Assembly: GCF_008807375.1 (NCBI RefSeq)
Contig: NZ_CP043311.1
Coordinates: 5,684,001 to 5,748,000 of the forward strand
DNA: 64,000 nucleotides
Reading direction: 5' to 3'
From: Pseudomonas lalkuanensis
Lineage (GTDB): Bacteria > Pseudomonadota > Gammaproteobacteria > Pseudomonadales > Pseudomonadaceae
Shown here: positions 54,682-62,588 of the stretch, one piece after another
Numbering within the stretch: the stretch's first letter is position 1
How the letters are laid out: every line of letters starts with the position of its first letter
Notes under the pieces: generated by a model
The model's database searches: none
The model's input: the letters and a program-made list of their open reading frames with translations, nothing else
Told to the model about the DNA's origin: nothing
Made by a program: the position numbers and the translations under genes

Positions 54682-56055
54682 TTACCCATAGTGTCTCACC
54701 CTTTCGACGATGAACTCGCACAGATCCTCCATATCAATCCGGCATGGAACATTCTGGTCGATTGCAATGAGGTAATTCTCGAATAGAGAGCCAATGTATG
54801 CATGCCCGTTGGTAATGCGTTCCGGGAAATTGTCACGGCAGAGCGCAGCCCGTAGCATGGCAGACACATCCTGCGTCGCTCGACACTCATAGGCAACACC
54901 TCGCTGGCTCAGTTCGGTGAAGCCCAGCGTGACCAGCGGCTTGTCGCTGGCCAGTACCCTGGCCAAGGCAGTAGTCGCAAGAGAAACGCAAACGTCCGCA
55001 CTCTCTATCAGGAAATTAATGTTTACATCTTTGGCAAGATGGACGTTCCCTGTGACTAGGTCAGTATAATTTCCACGATCGGATGGATGAGGCTTGAAAA
55101 GCAATATGTCATTGGGGGCGACCACGTTCATCGCGTCTATGACTGACTTCAATCCCGCACGTGTCGATGAGAAAGGATTGTCACTCTCTTGCCAACGCCC
55201 AAAAGAAGAGAGAAGACTGCCAGTCCCAAGATCATTGACCCCGATAAAGAGAATCACTCTTTTTTTCGTACTTTCCAGCATTTCCCGGAGTTCTGACAGC
55301 GCAGCAACGTTATACGATGCGTAAGGTAGCGCTGTGTTTGATCTAACCCACTCCGAATAGTGGCGATATGATCCGCCTTGCCCTTGCGACTTACCGAACA
55401 ACACCCGTTGAGGCTGTAGCCCAAAGCCGCCGAAAGCAAACTGGCCAACCGTATCCAGCATTAGCGTTCCGGAGAAGTGCCCCCTTTCGAGTACTAGCAC
55501 CGGGATCGATAGCTCGCCACATAGTTTCAAATGCAACTGACTCAGTGGCGCCGTGCTTCCCCAAACCAACATTAGCGCCGGCCGGCTTTCTCTCAGCACT
55601 TCAAGCCAATAGTGATAACCATCGCTCATCGCCTCTCTATGCCGCTGCAGATCAGGCAACGGCCTGCCGGAAGACATGAGCCAGAACCGTTCATAGCTCA
55701 ATATCCCCGAAAGCCATTGAGCCACATTGTCCGGGACAGGTGAGTCATAGCGCCGTGGAGAGCTGACAAAGAACCCTGAGCGAATGATATCCAGGCGTAA
55801 AGAACTCACAAGAACGGGGGCGTCTGTAACAAAGGTCAGCCGAATTCCTTTACTCGCGAGACTCCGCTCCAGTTGAACAAGTGCACCATGGACAGACTCA
55901 GTCGATTTCAACCAGCAGGATATGAAGATACGTGAATGCCTGTTCTTCCACTGACGCGCTCGCCAGCGCTGAAAGAAGCTCCTGCGCAAACGACCGAACA
56001 GGCTCCTCATCACAGACGAAACCTTGCGCAGGCCCCTCATTAAAACGCTAGTCAT
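54682..56055 (-). CDS. Putative CMP-sugar-dependent glycosyltransferase (KpsS/WbbB-like GT-B)
   Basis: 457 residues. A basic N-terminal region (1-40) is followed by a GT-B-like fold. RIFISCWLKSTESVHGAL begins the first lobe, MLVWGSTAPLSQLHLKLCG is near 162-180, and the second lobe has ILFIGVNDLGTG, KPHPSD at 321-326 and SLATTALAR at 358-366. KPHP followed some 35 residues later by a Ser/Thr cluster is the arrangement that holds CMP in sialyl- and Kdo-transferases. The whole chain aligns with residues 505-920 of the 1,229-residue protein at 58895. No signal peptide or membrane helix. Donor and acceptor unknown; family assignment is from motif pattern only. Confidence 0.68.
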   Translation of the reverse strand: MTSVLMRGLRKVSSVMRSLFGRLRRSFFQRWRARQWKNRHSRIFISCWLKSTESVHGALVQLERSLASKGIRLTFVTDAPVLVSSLRLDIIRSGFFVSSPRRYDSPVPDNVAQWLSGILSYERFWLMSSGRPLPDLQRHREAMSDGYHYWLEVLRESRPALMLVWGSTAPLSQLHLKLCGELSIPVLVLERGHFSGTLMLDTVGQFAFGGFGLQPQRVLFGKSQGQGGSYRHYSEWVRSNTALPYASYNVAALSELREMLESTKKRVILFIGVNDLGTGSLLSSFGRWQESDNPFSSTRAGLKSVIDAMNVVAPNDILLFKPHPSDRGNYTDLVTGNVHLAKDVNINFLIESADVCVSLATTALARVLASDKPLVTLGFTELSQRGVAYECRATQDVSAMLRAALCRDNFPERITNGHAYIGSLFENYLIAIDQNVPCRIDMEDLCEFIVERVRHYG

Positions 56056-56118
56056 GCAGCTCGAATCTGCAACAAAAATATGACGCCTTGAGAATCACGT
56101 TGAGTATTTTCCTGCACT

Positions 56119-57135
56119 TCAGCCCTTGCTCCGCTTGAGCATCGGCTTCTCGACGAACAACCAGGACGCAATCGCGAGGACAAGAGTGAACAACGCCGAA
56201 AGCGCCATTTCGGAATAAAGCCCGTAGCGGAAATTATTTATCACCAGTTGCTGCACAGGGAAGGCGTAAATATAAACCCCGTATGAAACATCGAACCGCC
56301 CGGCAATCAGATTTTCAGAGAAGGATGTGCAAAAGACGATCACAATGGCACAGATCGCCATATTACCAAGAACCATCATTTCCGGCCGACCTTTAAAAAC
56401 AAAGAGAACAGCTAGAGAAGCGAGTATCAAATAGATCCTGCTAGCCTTACCCGTCCAAATGGATTCGGTAAGCGCAAGCAAACCGCCCAAGGAAAACACT
56501 AGGAGGAACATCATGAGCCTTTCGAGGGAAATCGCATAAAATGTATAGCTTATGGAGCTCTCCCGAACGACCAGCATACCTACGAAGCTGACCACAAAAA
56601 GAGCGAGAGGTGCCTTTACAGTTCTGGAAAAAACAAGTGCCACCCCAACAATCAGGTAGCACAGAAACTCGATTGGCAAAGTCCAGAGACTGCCATTTAT
56701 CGTACCGCTATAGATAAAATCAGAAAAAATACCCGCATACCTTATGCCCAGCAGCATGGAGGCAGAAAGGAAGGTTTTCCAGGTCCTTTCTTCGCTGAGA
56801 TAATCGAAATAGCCCAGCTCCACATAAAAAGGTATGACAACGAATACGACTACCGCAGAGCAGGCAATCAAGCCGGGGAATATCCTTCTCGCCCGCTTCT
56901 CCAGATAATCATAGAAGTTGGCCGAGCGGACGAAGCTCTTGGTGACCAGATAGCCAGATATCGAAAAGAAAATTACAACTGCCAGTCCACCCAGCGAATG
57001 CATCCCTATGAAAGAAGGTTCTGTCATTCCCGACAATGCAAAGTGATGGCTAAACAGCACCATAAACGCCGCAAAATGCCGGACCAGATCAAAGCAGTTC
57101 CTGTGGGTTGGCGAGCTGCCGTTCGAAGTTATCAT
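56119..57135 (-). CDS. Membrane acyltransferase, acyltransferase-3 family
   Basis: 338 residues with about ten transmembrane segments. The family start NCFDLVRHFAAFMVLFSHHF (His near residue 29), VIFFSISGYLVTKSF, RRIFPGL and NGSLWTLPIEFLCYL are all present. These proteins O-acetylate or succinylate surface glycans from the cytoplasmic membrane. The ATG at 57135 fits the family start; the longer frame reads through the aldolase terminator. No C-terminal SGNH domain. Codons are noticeably A/T-rich compared with the core genes. Confidence 0.92.
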   Translation of the reverse strand: MITSNGSSPTHRNCFDLVRHFAAFMVLFSHHFALSGMTEPSFIGMHSLGGLAVVIFFSISGYLVTKSFVRSANFYDYLEKRARRIFPGLIACSAVVVFVVIPFYVELGYFDYLSEERTWKTFLSASMLLGIRYAGIFSDFIYSGTINGSLWTLPIEFLCYLIVGVALVFSRTVKAPLALFVVSFVGMLVVRESSISYTFYAISLERLMMFLLVFSLGGLLALTESIWTGKASRIYLILASLAVLFVFKGRPEMMVLGNMAICAIVIVFCTSFSENLIAGRFDVSYGVYIYAFPVQQLVINNFRYGLYSEMALSALFTLVLAIASWLFVEKPMLKRSKG

Positions 57136-57157
57136 TATTTCAAATAGGCTCTGAGAT

Positions 57158-57188
57158 AAAAAGGCCCGAGGGTGGTAGCCCCCGAGCC
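57158..57188 (-). terminator. Terminator after the aldolase gene
   Basis: On the minus strand GGCTCGGGGG pairs with CCCTCGGGCC (two G-U pairs), followed by TTTTTAT. It separates the aldolase from the acyltransferase, so the latter probably needs its own promoter or read-through. Confidence 0.78.
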
Positions 57189-57206
57189 TATCATATATTG
57201 AATTAA

Positions 57207-58823
57207 CTAGATCCGCGGTGCGTACGGAGACTTTTCTGGCAGTGAAAGAGAAGTTGGCGTAATAGCTACCAGCGGTATGGAATCCTGATAATCCCGGTAG
57301 CACTTCAACGCCATTTCCATCTGGCTATGACGGGGATCGCCCAACTCGTAGCCATCGAATCCGGCCAGCAGGACTCTATTGGCACCAGCCACGCTGCATA
57401 TCCCGAGACCATAAATGGCCGACAGGGCCGCAGGTAGAACGGCAGTCAATTCACCTACTTCGAAATGGCCCTTCTGAACGGCCATGCCATAGTCGAGGAT
57501 ATTCCAGTTTTTCCACACGGAAAGCTCTTCCTCGTCGATCAAGCCGACCGGCACGACCAGGGTTCCCTGATTGTTCGCGTAAAAGTCCCTGTCCAGCAGC
57601 AGGCGCTGCCGGTTGCAGGCAACCCACGCGTCGACCTTGTCGACAGGGAACCAATCATTGCTGTTGATGCAAATGACGTATGGCTTCTTCGTACTTATGT
57701 AGTGCAGCAGCCCCTCAAGGTGCTGTTTTACCCCCGAGCCCGGACCGATCATGAGGACATCCCGTCCTTGAAGCCATCCTTTAGGACTCCAGGTACCCAG
57801 CACGGAATCCCGTTGTTCTTGCGTAGCGTCCAGCAATCTGTCCTGGGAGAAACCTGTAGCGCCCGACTCACCCAGCCGGCGGAGTGCGGTGATGATCGTC
57901 GAGGGCTTGTATCGGTCGTCGCTCAGCATCTCCTGAACATAGGTCGGGTGCACCCCGTACATTGCCGACAGGTGGTAATAGAGGTTGGGCCCCCAGCCGT
58001 ACTTCTTCTGAAGTGGCTGGAACTCCTCGACTACCAGGTTGAGCAAGCTACTGAGGTCAGCGTCATGACCTCCATTTTCGGCAAGGGCCAGCAAGAGATT
58101 CTCTATCCGGGCATTACCCGCGCCGCGCCCCATCCCCAGTACCGTCGCATCGATCCAGGTTACCCCCAGTTCCATGGCGGCCATGCAGTTGCTCAGGGCA
58201 CATCCCATATTATCGTGAGCGTGGAAGCCCAGTTCCCTGTCCCACCCATCGCGCAGGGCAGCAACTATAAATGCAACGTCCTTCGCCGACATGTTCCCCA
58301 TGGAGTCGGCGAAATAAAGCACATCGACGGGCCACTCAGAGAGCAGCCTGGCCTTGCTGCTCAGCTCGTCTGCAGAGCGACCATTGGATTGCATGAAGTT
58401 GAAACCGACTCGATACCCCAGAGCGTGCAGAGCCAGAACAATTTCAGTGCAGTTATCAATCTCTGCAAAATGGGCAGCAATTCGCACCAGCTCGACAGGA
58501 GAGTCTTCAGCTTTCGCAAAAATTCGCTGTACTGCACCCGGGCCACCTTTCAAGAGGTCCTTGGCGTTGCACATCACACCTACGCGCACTCCCTCAGGAA
58601 CGCCAATGTGCCTGATCCATTCATCGACCGTGAATGCATACGGTCCGGCGAATGAATCCGCAGATTCGGTCCTCAGACCAAGCTCCACGTAGTCGATTCC
58701 CGCTCGTTTCATGACCTCCAGGTAGCGACGAACCAGGCCGGTCGGATAATCCCAGTTATTGTAATAGCCGCCATCACGGAGCGTGCAATCCAGCACGGTT
58801 AACATTTTACGATCGGGAATCAC
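57207..58823 (-). CDS. HMGL/DmpG-like aldolase fused to an uncharacterised C-terminal domain
   Basis: 538 residues. The N-terminal DRE-TIM barrel (about 7-330) has LDCTLRDGG (Arg16, Asp17), metal ligands in FHAHDN (His201, His203) and GMGRGAGNARIE, all matching 4-hydroxy-2-oxovalerate aldolases, which join pyruvate to an aldehyde. The extra domain (about 340-538) begins GRDVLMIGPGSGVKQHLEG and ends with RVLLAGFDGYELGDPRHSQ, reminiscent of the DUF115/MAF or GT42-like Rossmann fold; this is a tentative reading. The GTG at 58823 has AGGAGG seven bases ahead; TTG at 58826 and ATG at 58805 are alternatives. The DmpF dehydrogenase partner is absent, so a biosynthetic role in the glycan island is likely. 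Confidence 0.83.
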   Translation of the reverse strand: MIPDRKMLTVLDCTLRDGGYYNNWDYPTGLVRRYLEVMKRAGIDYVELGLRTESADSFAGPYAFTVDEWIRHIGVPEGVRVGVMCNAKDLLKGGPGAVQRIFAKAEDSPVELVRIAAHFAEIDNCTEIVLALHALGYRVGFNFMQSNGRSADELSSKARLLSEWPVDVLYFADSMGNMSAKDVAFIVAALRDGWDRELGFHAHDNMGCALSNCMAAMELGVTWIDATVLGMGRGAGNARIENLLLALAENGGHDADLSSLLNLVVEEFQPLQKKYGWGPNLYYHLSAMYGVHPTYVQEMLSDDRYKPSTIITALRRLGESGATGFSQDRLLDATQEQRDSVLGTWSPKGWLQGRDVLMIGPGSGVKQHLEGLLHYISTKKPYVICINSNDWFPVDKVDAWVACNRQRLLLDRDFYANNQGTLVVPVGLIDEEELSVWKNWNILDYGMAVQKGHFEVGELTAVLPAALSAIYGLGICSVAGANRVLLAGFDGYELGDPRHSQMEMALKCYRDYQDSIPLVAITPTSLSLPEKSPYAPRI

Positions 58824-58894
58824 CAAGCTTCCTCCTTTTCTGGCCGGAGATCAAATAACACGACCAAGAATACTCAACGTCAAAAATGGCTATT

Positions 58895-61800
58895 TCAAAC
58901 CAGCTTTCTGTAGCTGGCGAACGGGTCCGCACTCACAAACTTCTTGATCTCGGGAAAATAGTCCGGGAATTTATCCGAGATTATCTTGCGAGCCGCCACT
59001 TTCCGCGCATTGGCGGTGTCTGCGAAACTCACTCCACCTACATGGCCGACATACACATCTGTAGCGCAGACGTTCTTGAAGCCGAGACTGCGGGCGCGCA
59101 GACAAAAGTCCACTTCCTCGCTGTAGCCCCGCCCAAATAGAATTTCGTCGAAGAAGCCCAATTCCCGTACCGCGGTGCGCTTCACGTACATGCAGAAGCC
59201 GTGCCCCACTGGCACTTCGATCGTATCGCCGCCGGCAGAAACCAGTGCCTCATTCACCCTCGCGACTTCCTCGAGACCGCCATGGAGTTCCGCACCTCGC
59301 GGGAAGTCTGCAAGACTAAAAATGGACGCATTGTTCGAGAACGGCGTAACAGTGGCAACCTCGTCCGACGAATACGCATGGCGCTGCAGCCTGCTTACCC
59401 ACCCAGGGGTAACGAGCGTATCGCTATTGAGCAGAATGACGTCCCTGTCTTGCGAGTAGGCCATCCCCCTGTTGGCTGTAGCGGGATATCCCACGTTAAC
59501 GGGATTGAAAAGCACGACAACGCCTTCCGTTGAACGATAGTCTTCCAGCAGGGCCTTGACGTCCTCATAAGGGCTGGCATCGAAGATCACGACTATTCGG
59601 TAATCATCCTGCCCCCTGGCCAAGAGCACACTATCTATACATGCCTTGGTTATAGCAGCGTCACCGTACACCGGAATGACCACATCCACACCACGAGAGG
59701 GCTTCAAGCCAGCGGTACTGTAGTCTTCCTTGTAGAAGATGGGATTGGCAGGATTGAAGAGTCGGCGAAGCAGATGCCGTCCCTGCAGTCGCCCATCAAC
59801 TTTACTCATGACCGGGCTCGACGCTATCCGGCCACTGATGAACTCACTCAGATCTCTTATGCCGAGTCTCGCAGGAGTGGTTTCGTCGACACCAACCAAC
59901 TGCTCTTCAAATATATATTTTATAAACGCAAAGCCCTTCCGGCTACGCTCCTCGAGCCCTTCTCCGTGCAATGCGGCCCTGAGCTGTACAGGAATATCGG
60001 TCAGGCTCGAGCACTCATAGGCAGCACCTTTCATGCTGATATCGGATATTCCGATATTCAAGGTCGCCTTTGCTTCGAGCATGCAACGGGCCAGTGCCGT
60101 AGTGGACAGGGAAACACAAACATCGGCCGCGACGATGAGCGGGTTGATGTTATGGGAGTCCACCAAGACATCCCCATCCGAAAGTAGAGCGGAATAGTTC
60201 GTCTTGTCGGACGGATGCGGCTTCAACATGAGAACCGCTTTTGGATCGATAGCGCGCAGCGCATCTCTGACCGCATGGAACGCCTGCAAGGAGGAACTGA
60301 ACAGTTTTGAGTGTTCCTCCACTCCCGCCCGTCCCGCATAAGCTGTGCCCGAACCCAGATCGTTGACGCCAATGAACAGGACGATTTTCCGTTGCTCGGC
60401 ACGGAAGGTAGACAGTAGTTCCTCTACGTTCTCCTTGCAGTTCTTGCTCGAATAGGGCGACTCCTGATTCTTGCGCACCCACTCGGCATAGTGATGAATG
60501 TCACTCTCCGAACAATTGACGTTGGCGAGCAGGGCGGAGTGAGGTCGGAGATTGATTCCGCCTCGCCCAAACTGAGCAAGCAGGTCAATCGAAATGGTTC
60601 CAGGGAAATGTCCGCGCTCAACAATCAACGAAGGAATGGAAAGATCCAGGCAGAGCCTATAGTGGAGCTTGCTCAGCGGCGCGGTACTGCCCCAGATAAG
60701 CATCATCCGCGGCTTGAACTCTTCAAACAGCACTTTCCAGAAAGCGTAAGCGGATCTGACTCGTGCCTCGATGCCAACGTCTGCCCGCGCACCTTCCGAC
60801 GTCATCATTACCTCTTCCCAACACCTCGTCATCTCGACAATCTCTGTCAACCAATCGGGAAAACTGACGTTGCAGGAAGACAACTTGGGGTACAGGTTGG
60901 AAATCAGGAAATCCGTCGACAGCGCCTCGACCCCTGGCTCCGAAAGCAAGGTCGCAGCATTGGTGACAAAGGTCGTCCTCACTCCATCGGCCAGTAACCT
61001 TTCGGAGAGTTCCAGTAGCCCGTCGTGTATCGACTCCTTGTTCTTCAACCAGCAAGACACGAAGACTCGATATCGACCATCACCCCGGGAGCTGGACAAG
61101 ACGGGAGAAGCCTGACGGTTCGCTCCATACTTTATGTAGTGAACCAAGGGGTTCACCCCAGCTCGTGCGACATCCGGATAACGCCAGAGGTACTTCCGAG
61201 TAGAAAAACTCTTGCAGGGGTCCAGCCCCAGATGCGCACCGAATCGGAGATAGTGGAGTACCGCATCATAATTTTCGAACTGGCTCTGGTCGCACTGGGT
61301 TCGATAGAACTCCCGATCAACCATGGAGCTCGACAAAAGTCTGTCGTAGTCCTGCCCCAAGTTCATTTCTTGAATGATGGTGTTCTTCAAGCTGCTCGTA
61401 TACGGGACATCGCCAGATTGCGGTATCTCTATCCCATGAGCCCGGGTCGAGCGATCGAACGCGTGAAGCAGCGCGACTCTTTTCCCCGACAACAATGGCA
61501 GCAGGCTTACTGCACCCGCGACTTCCAGATCCGAAGCCTCGGATACGCCCTTGAATAGCTCCGCAAGCGCCTCCAGCAAGCCGATTCGCGCCCAGAACAT
61601 ATGGTTCGCAAAATAACCCCAGTCACCCGCCAGGCTGGAAGAGTATCGATCCAGAATCGGATGAGCAGCCGCGGGATCAAAGCCCCTTGCGGCGGCCATG
61701 GGTCGGTGGAACAGCGCAGAGCCAATGAGCCAGACATCGGGGTTTTGCGCAAAGGCATCCACGACGTTCGAAAGCACTGCCTTGGAACCGATCAACCCCT

Positions 61801-62584
61801 GGAAGCTGAGGGCGATCAGCCGCTCCTGATGCGAGCGACTGAGGCCCTGATCCTGCCATGTGCGGAGCTGCTGGGTACTCAGGCAGCAGAAGAACTCCAT
61901 CCGGTCCGCCTTCAGCAGAGGCAGCAACAAGCTCCACCAGTTCCGCCCTTGTGCCAACTCGGACACCCTGATGTCCGTGTATATCTTCTTCGCGCCCTCA
62001 ACGACAGCCGAGTAGTGGGTACTGTCGGCGGAAAGATAGATGCGGTATTGATCGGACTGATCGACCAGAAGCGGCATCACAAGAGCCAGGTCATCTGCAT
62101 TGGCAACATGGACATAAATGGCCATGTTCTTGCCAGCGATTGGAAGAGCCGCGGTGCCGCTTGCAAGCTCATCTCGCTTAGCGACCGCTGGTGCCGCTAC
62201 AACACAACTGACGTCCCCAGTGGAGCGCCTCTGAAATGCAGGTCTATGGGCGGCCAACTCATGCGCTTTCGGTGCTTTTCGTCCTGTAAATTCGCCAGAG
62301 GGGTATCGTCCTTCTTTTATCCCATACATTGCATAGTGATAAAGCGGGTTCACGCCGGTGCGCGCTACATCCGGATATCTTGCCAAATACCACTTCGTGT
62401 CGAAGTAGTGGTTTGGCCTACGCCCCTCCTTCCACCCTATATAGTAATAATGAGAAAGTGGATCAAGATTACTTTCGACGACATCTGTGTATGTCGAAAC
62501 ATAGAAATGCGGATCAAATAGCCCACTTTTCTCTATCCGTTTTTTACGTATATATTCGCGCATTTGACCCACACCGTAGTTCAT
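58895..62584 (-). CDS. Multi-module glycosyltransferase (RgpF-like, CMP-type GT-B, GT2)
   Basis: 1,229 residues. Modules: FDxxxYxxxYxDV-type repeats at 23-95 (FDPHFYVSTYTDV, FDTKWYLARYPDVA) and again at 437-495 (KYLWRYPDVARAGVNPL). A rhamnan-synthesis-F-like region covers about 150-420 (YFANHMFWAR). A GT-B-like domain at 505-920 is homologous to the whole protein at 54682, with WGSTAPLSKL, KPHPSD at 788-793 and SLSTTALAR at 825-833. A GT-A/GT2 domain at 966-1229 has VDVVIPVYGD, metal-binding NSDT and GYSEEVDFCLRAR. No signal peptide or membrane helix. So at least two and perhaps three sugar-adding sites in one cytosolic protein. Starts 4 bp after the coiled-coil gene, hence cotranscribed with it. 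Confidence 0.85.
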   Translation of the reverse strand: MNYGVGQMREYIRKKRIEKSGLFDPHFYVSTYTDVVESNLDPLSHYYYIGWKEGRRPNHYFDTKWYLARYPDVARTGVNPLYHYAMYGIKEGRYPSGEFTGRKAPKAHELAAHRPAFQRRSTGDVSCVVAAPAVAKRDELASGTAALPIAGKNMAIYVHVANADDLALVMPLLVDQSDQYRIYLSADSTHYSAVVEGAKKIYTDIRVSELAQGRNWWSLLLPLLKADRMEFFCCLSTQQLRTWQDQGLSRSHQERLIALSFQGLIGSKAVLSNVVDAFAQNPDVWLIGSALFHRPMAAARGFDPAAAHPILDRYSSSLAGDWGYFANHMFWARIGLLEALAELFKGVSEASDLEVAGAVSLLPLLSGKRVALLHAFDRSTRAHGIEIPQSGDVPYTSSLKNTIIQEMNLGQDYDRLLSSSMVDREFYRTQCDQSQFENYDAVLHYLRFGAHLGLDPCKSFSTRKYLWRYPDVARAGVNPLVHYIKYGANRQASPVLSSSRGDGRYRVFVSCWLKNKESIHDGLLELSERLLADGVRTTFVTNAATLLSEPGVEALSTDFLISNLYPKLSSCNVSFPDWLTEIVEMTRCWEEVMMTSEGARADVGIEARVRSAYAFWKVLFEEFKPRMMLIWGSTAPLSKLHYRLCLDLSIPSLIVERGHFPGTISIDLLAQFGRGGINLRPHSALLANVNCSESDIHHYAEWVRKNQESPYSSKNCKENVEELLSTFRAEQRKIVLFIGVNDLGSGTAYAGRAGVEEHSKLFSSSLQAFHAVRDALRAIDPKAVLMLKPHPSDKTNYSALLSDGDVLVDSHNINPLIVAADVCVSLSTTALARCMLEAKATLNIGISDISMKGAAYECSSLTDIPVQLRAALHGEGLEERSRKGFAFIKYIFEEQLVGVDETTPARLGIRDLSEFISGRIASSPVMSKVDGRLQGRHLLRRLFNPANPIFYKEDYSTAGLKPSRGVDVVIPVYGDAAITKACIDSVLLARGQDDYRIVVIFDASPYEDVKALLEDYRSTEGVVVLFNPVNVGYPATANRGMAYSQDRDVILLNSDTLVTPGWVSRLQRHAYSSDEVATVTPFSNNASIFSLADFPRGAELHGGLEEVARVNEALVSAGGDTIEVPVGHGFCMYVKRTAVRELGFFDEILFGRGYSEEVDFCLRARSLGFKNVCATDVYVGHVGGVSFADTANARKVAARKIISDKFPDYFPEIKKFVSADPFASYRKLV

Positions 62585-62588
62585 TCCA

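Noticed and set aside
57465..58655. 396-codon forward frame opposite the aldolase
   Set aside because: Shadow of the DRE-TIM aldolase, whose catalytic residues are intact on the minus strand.
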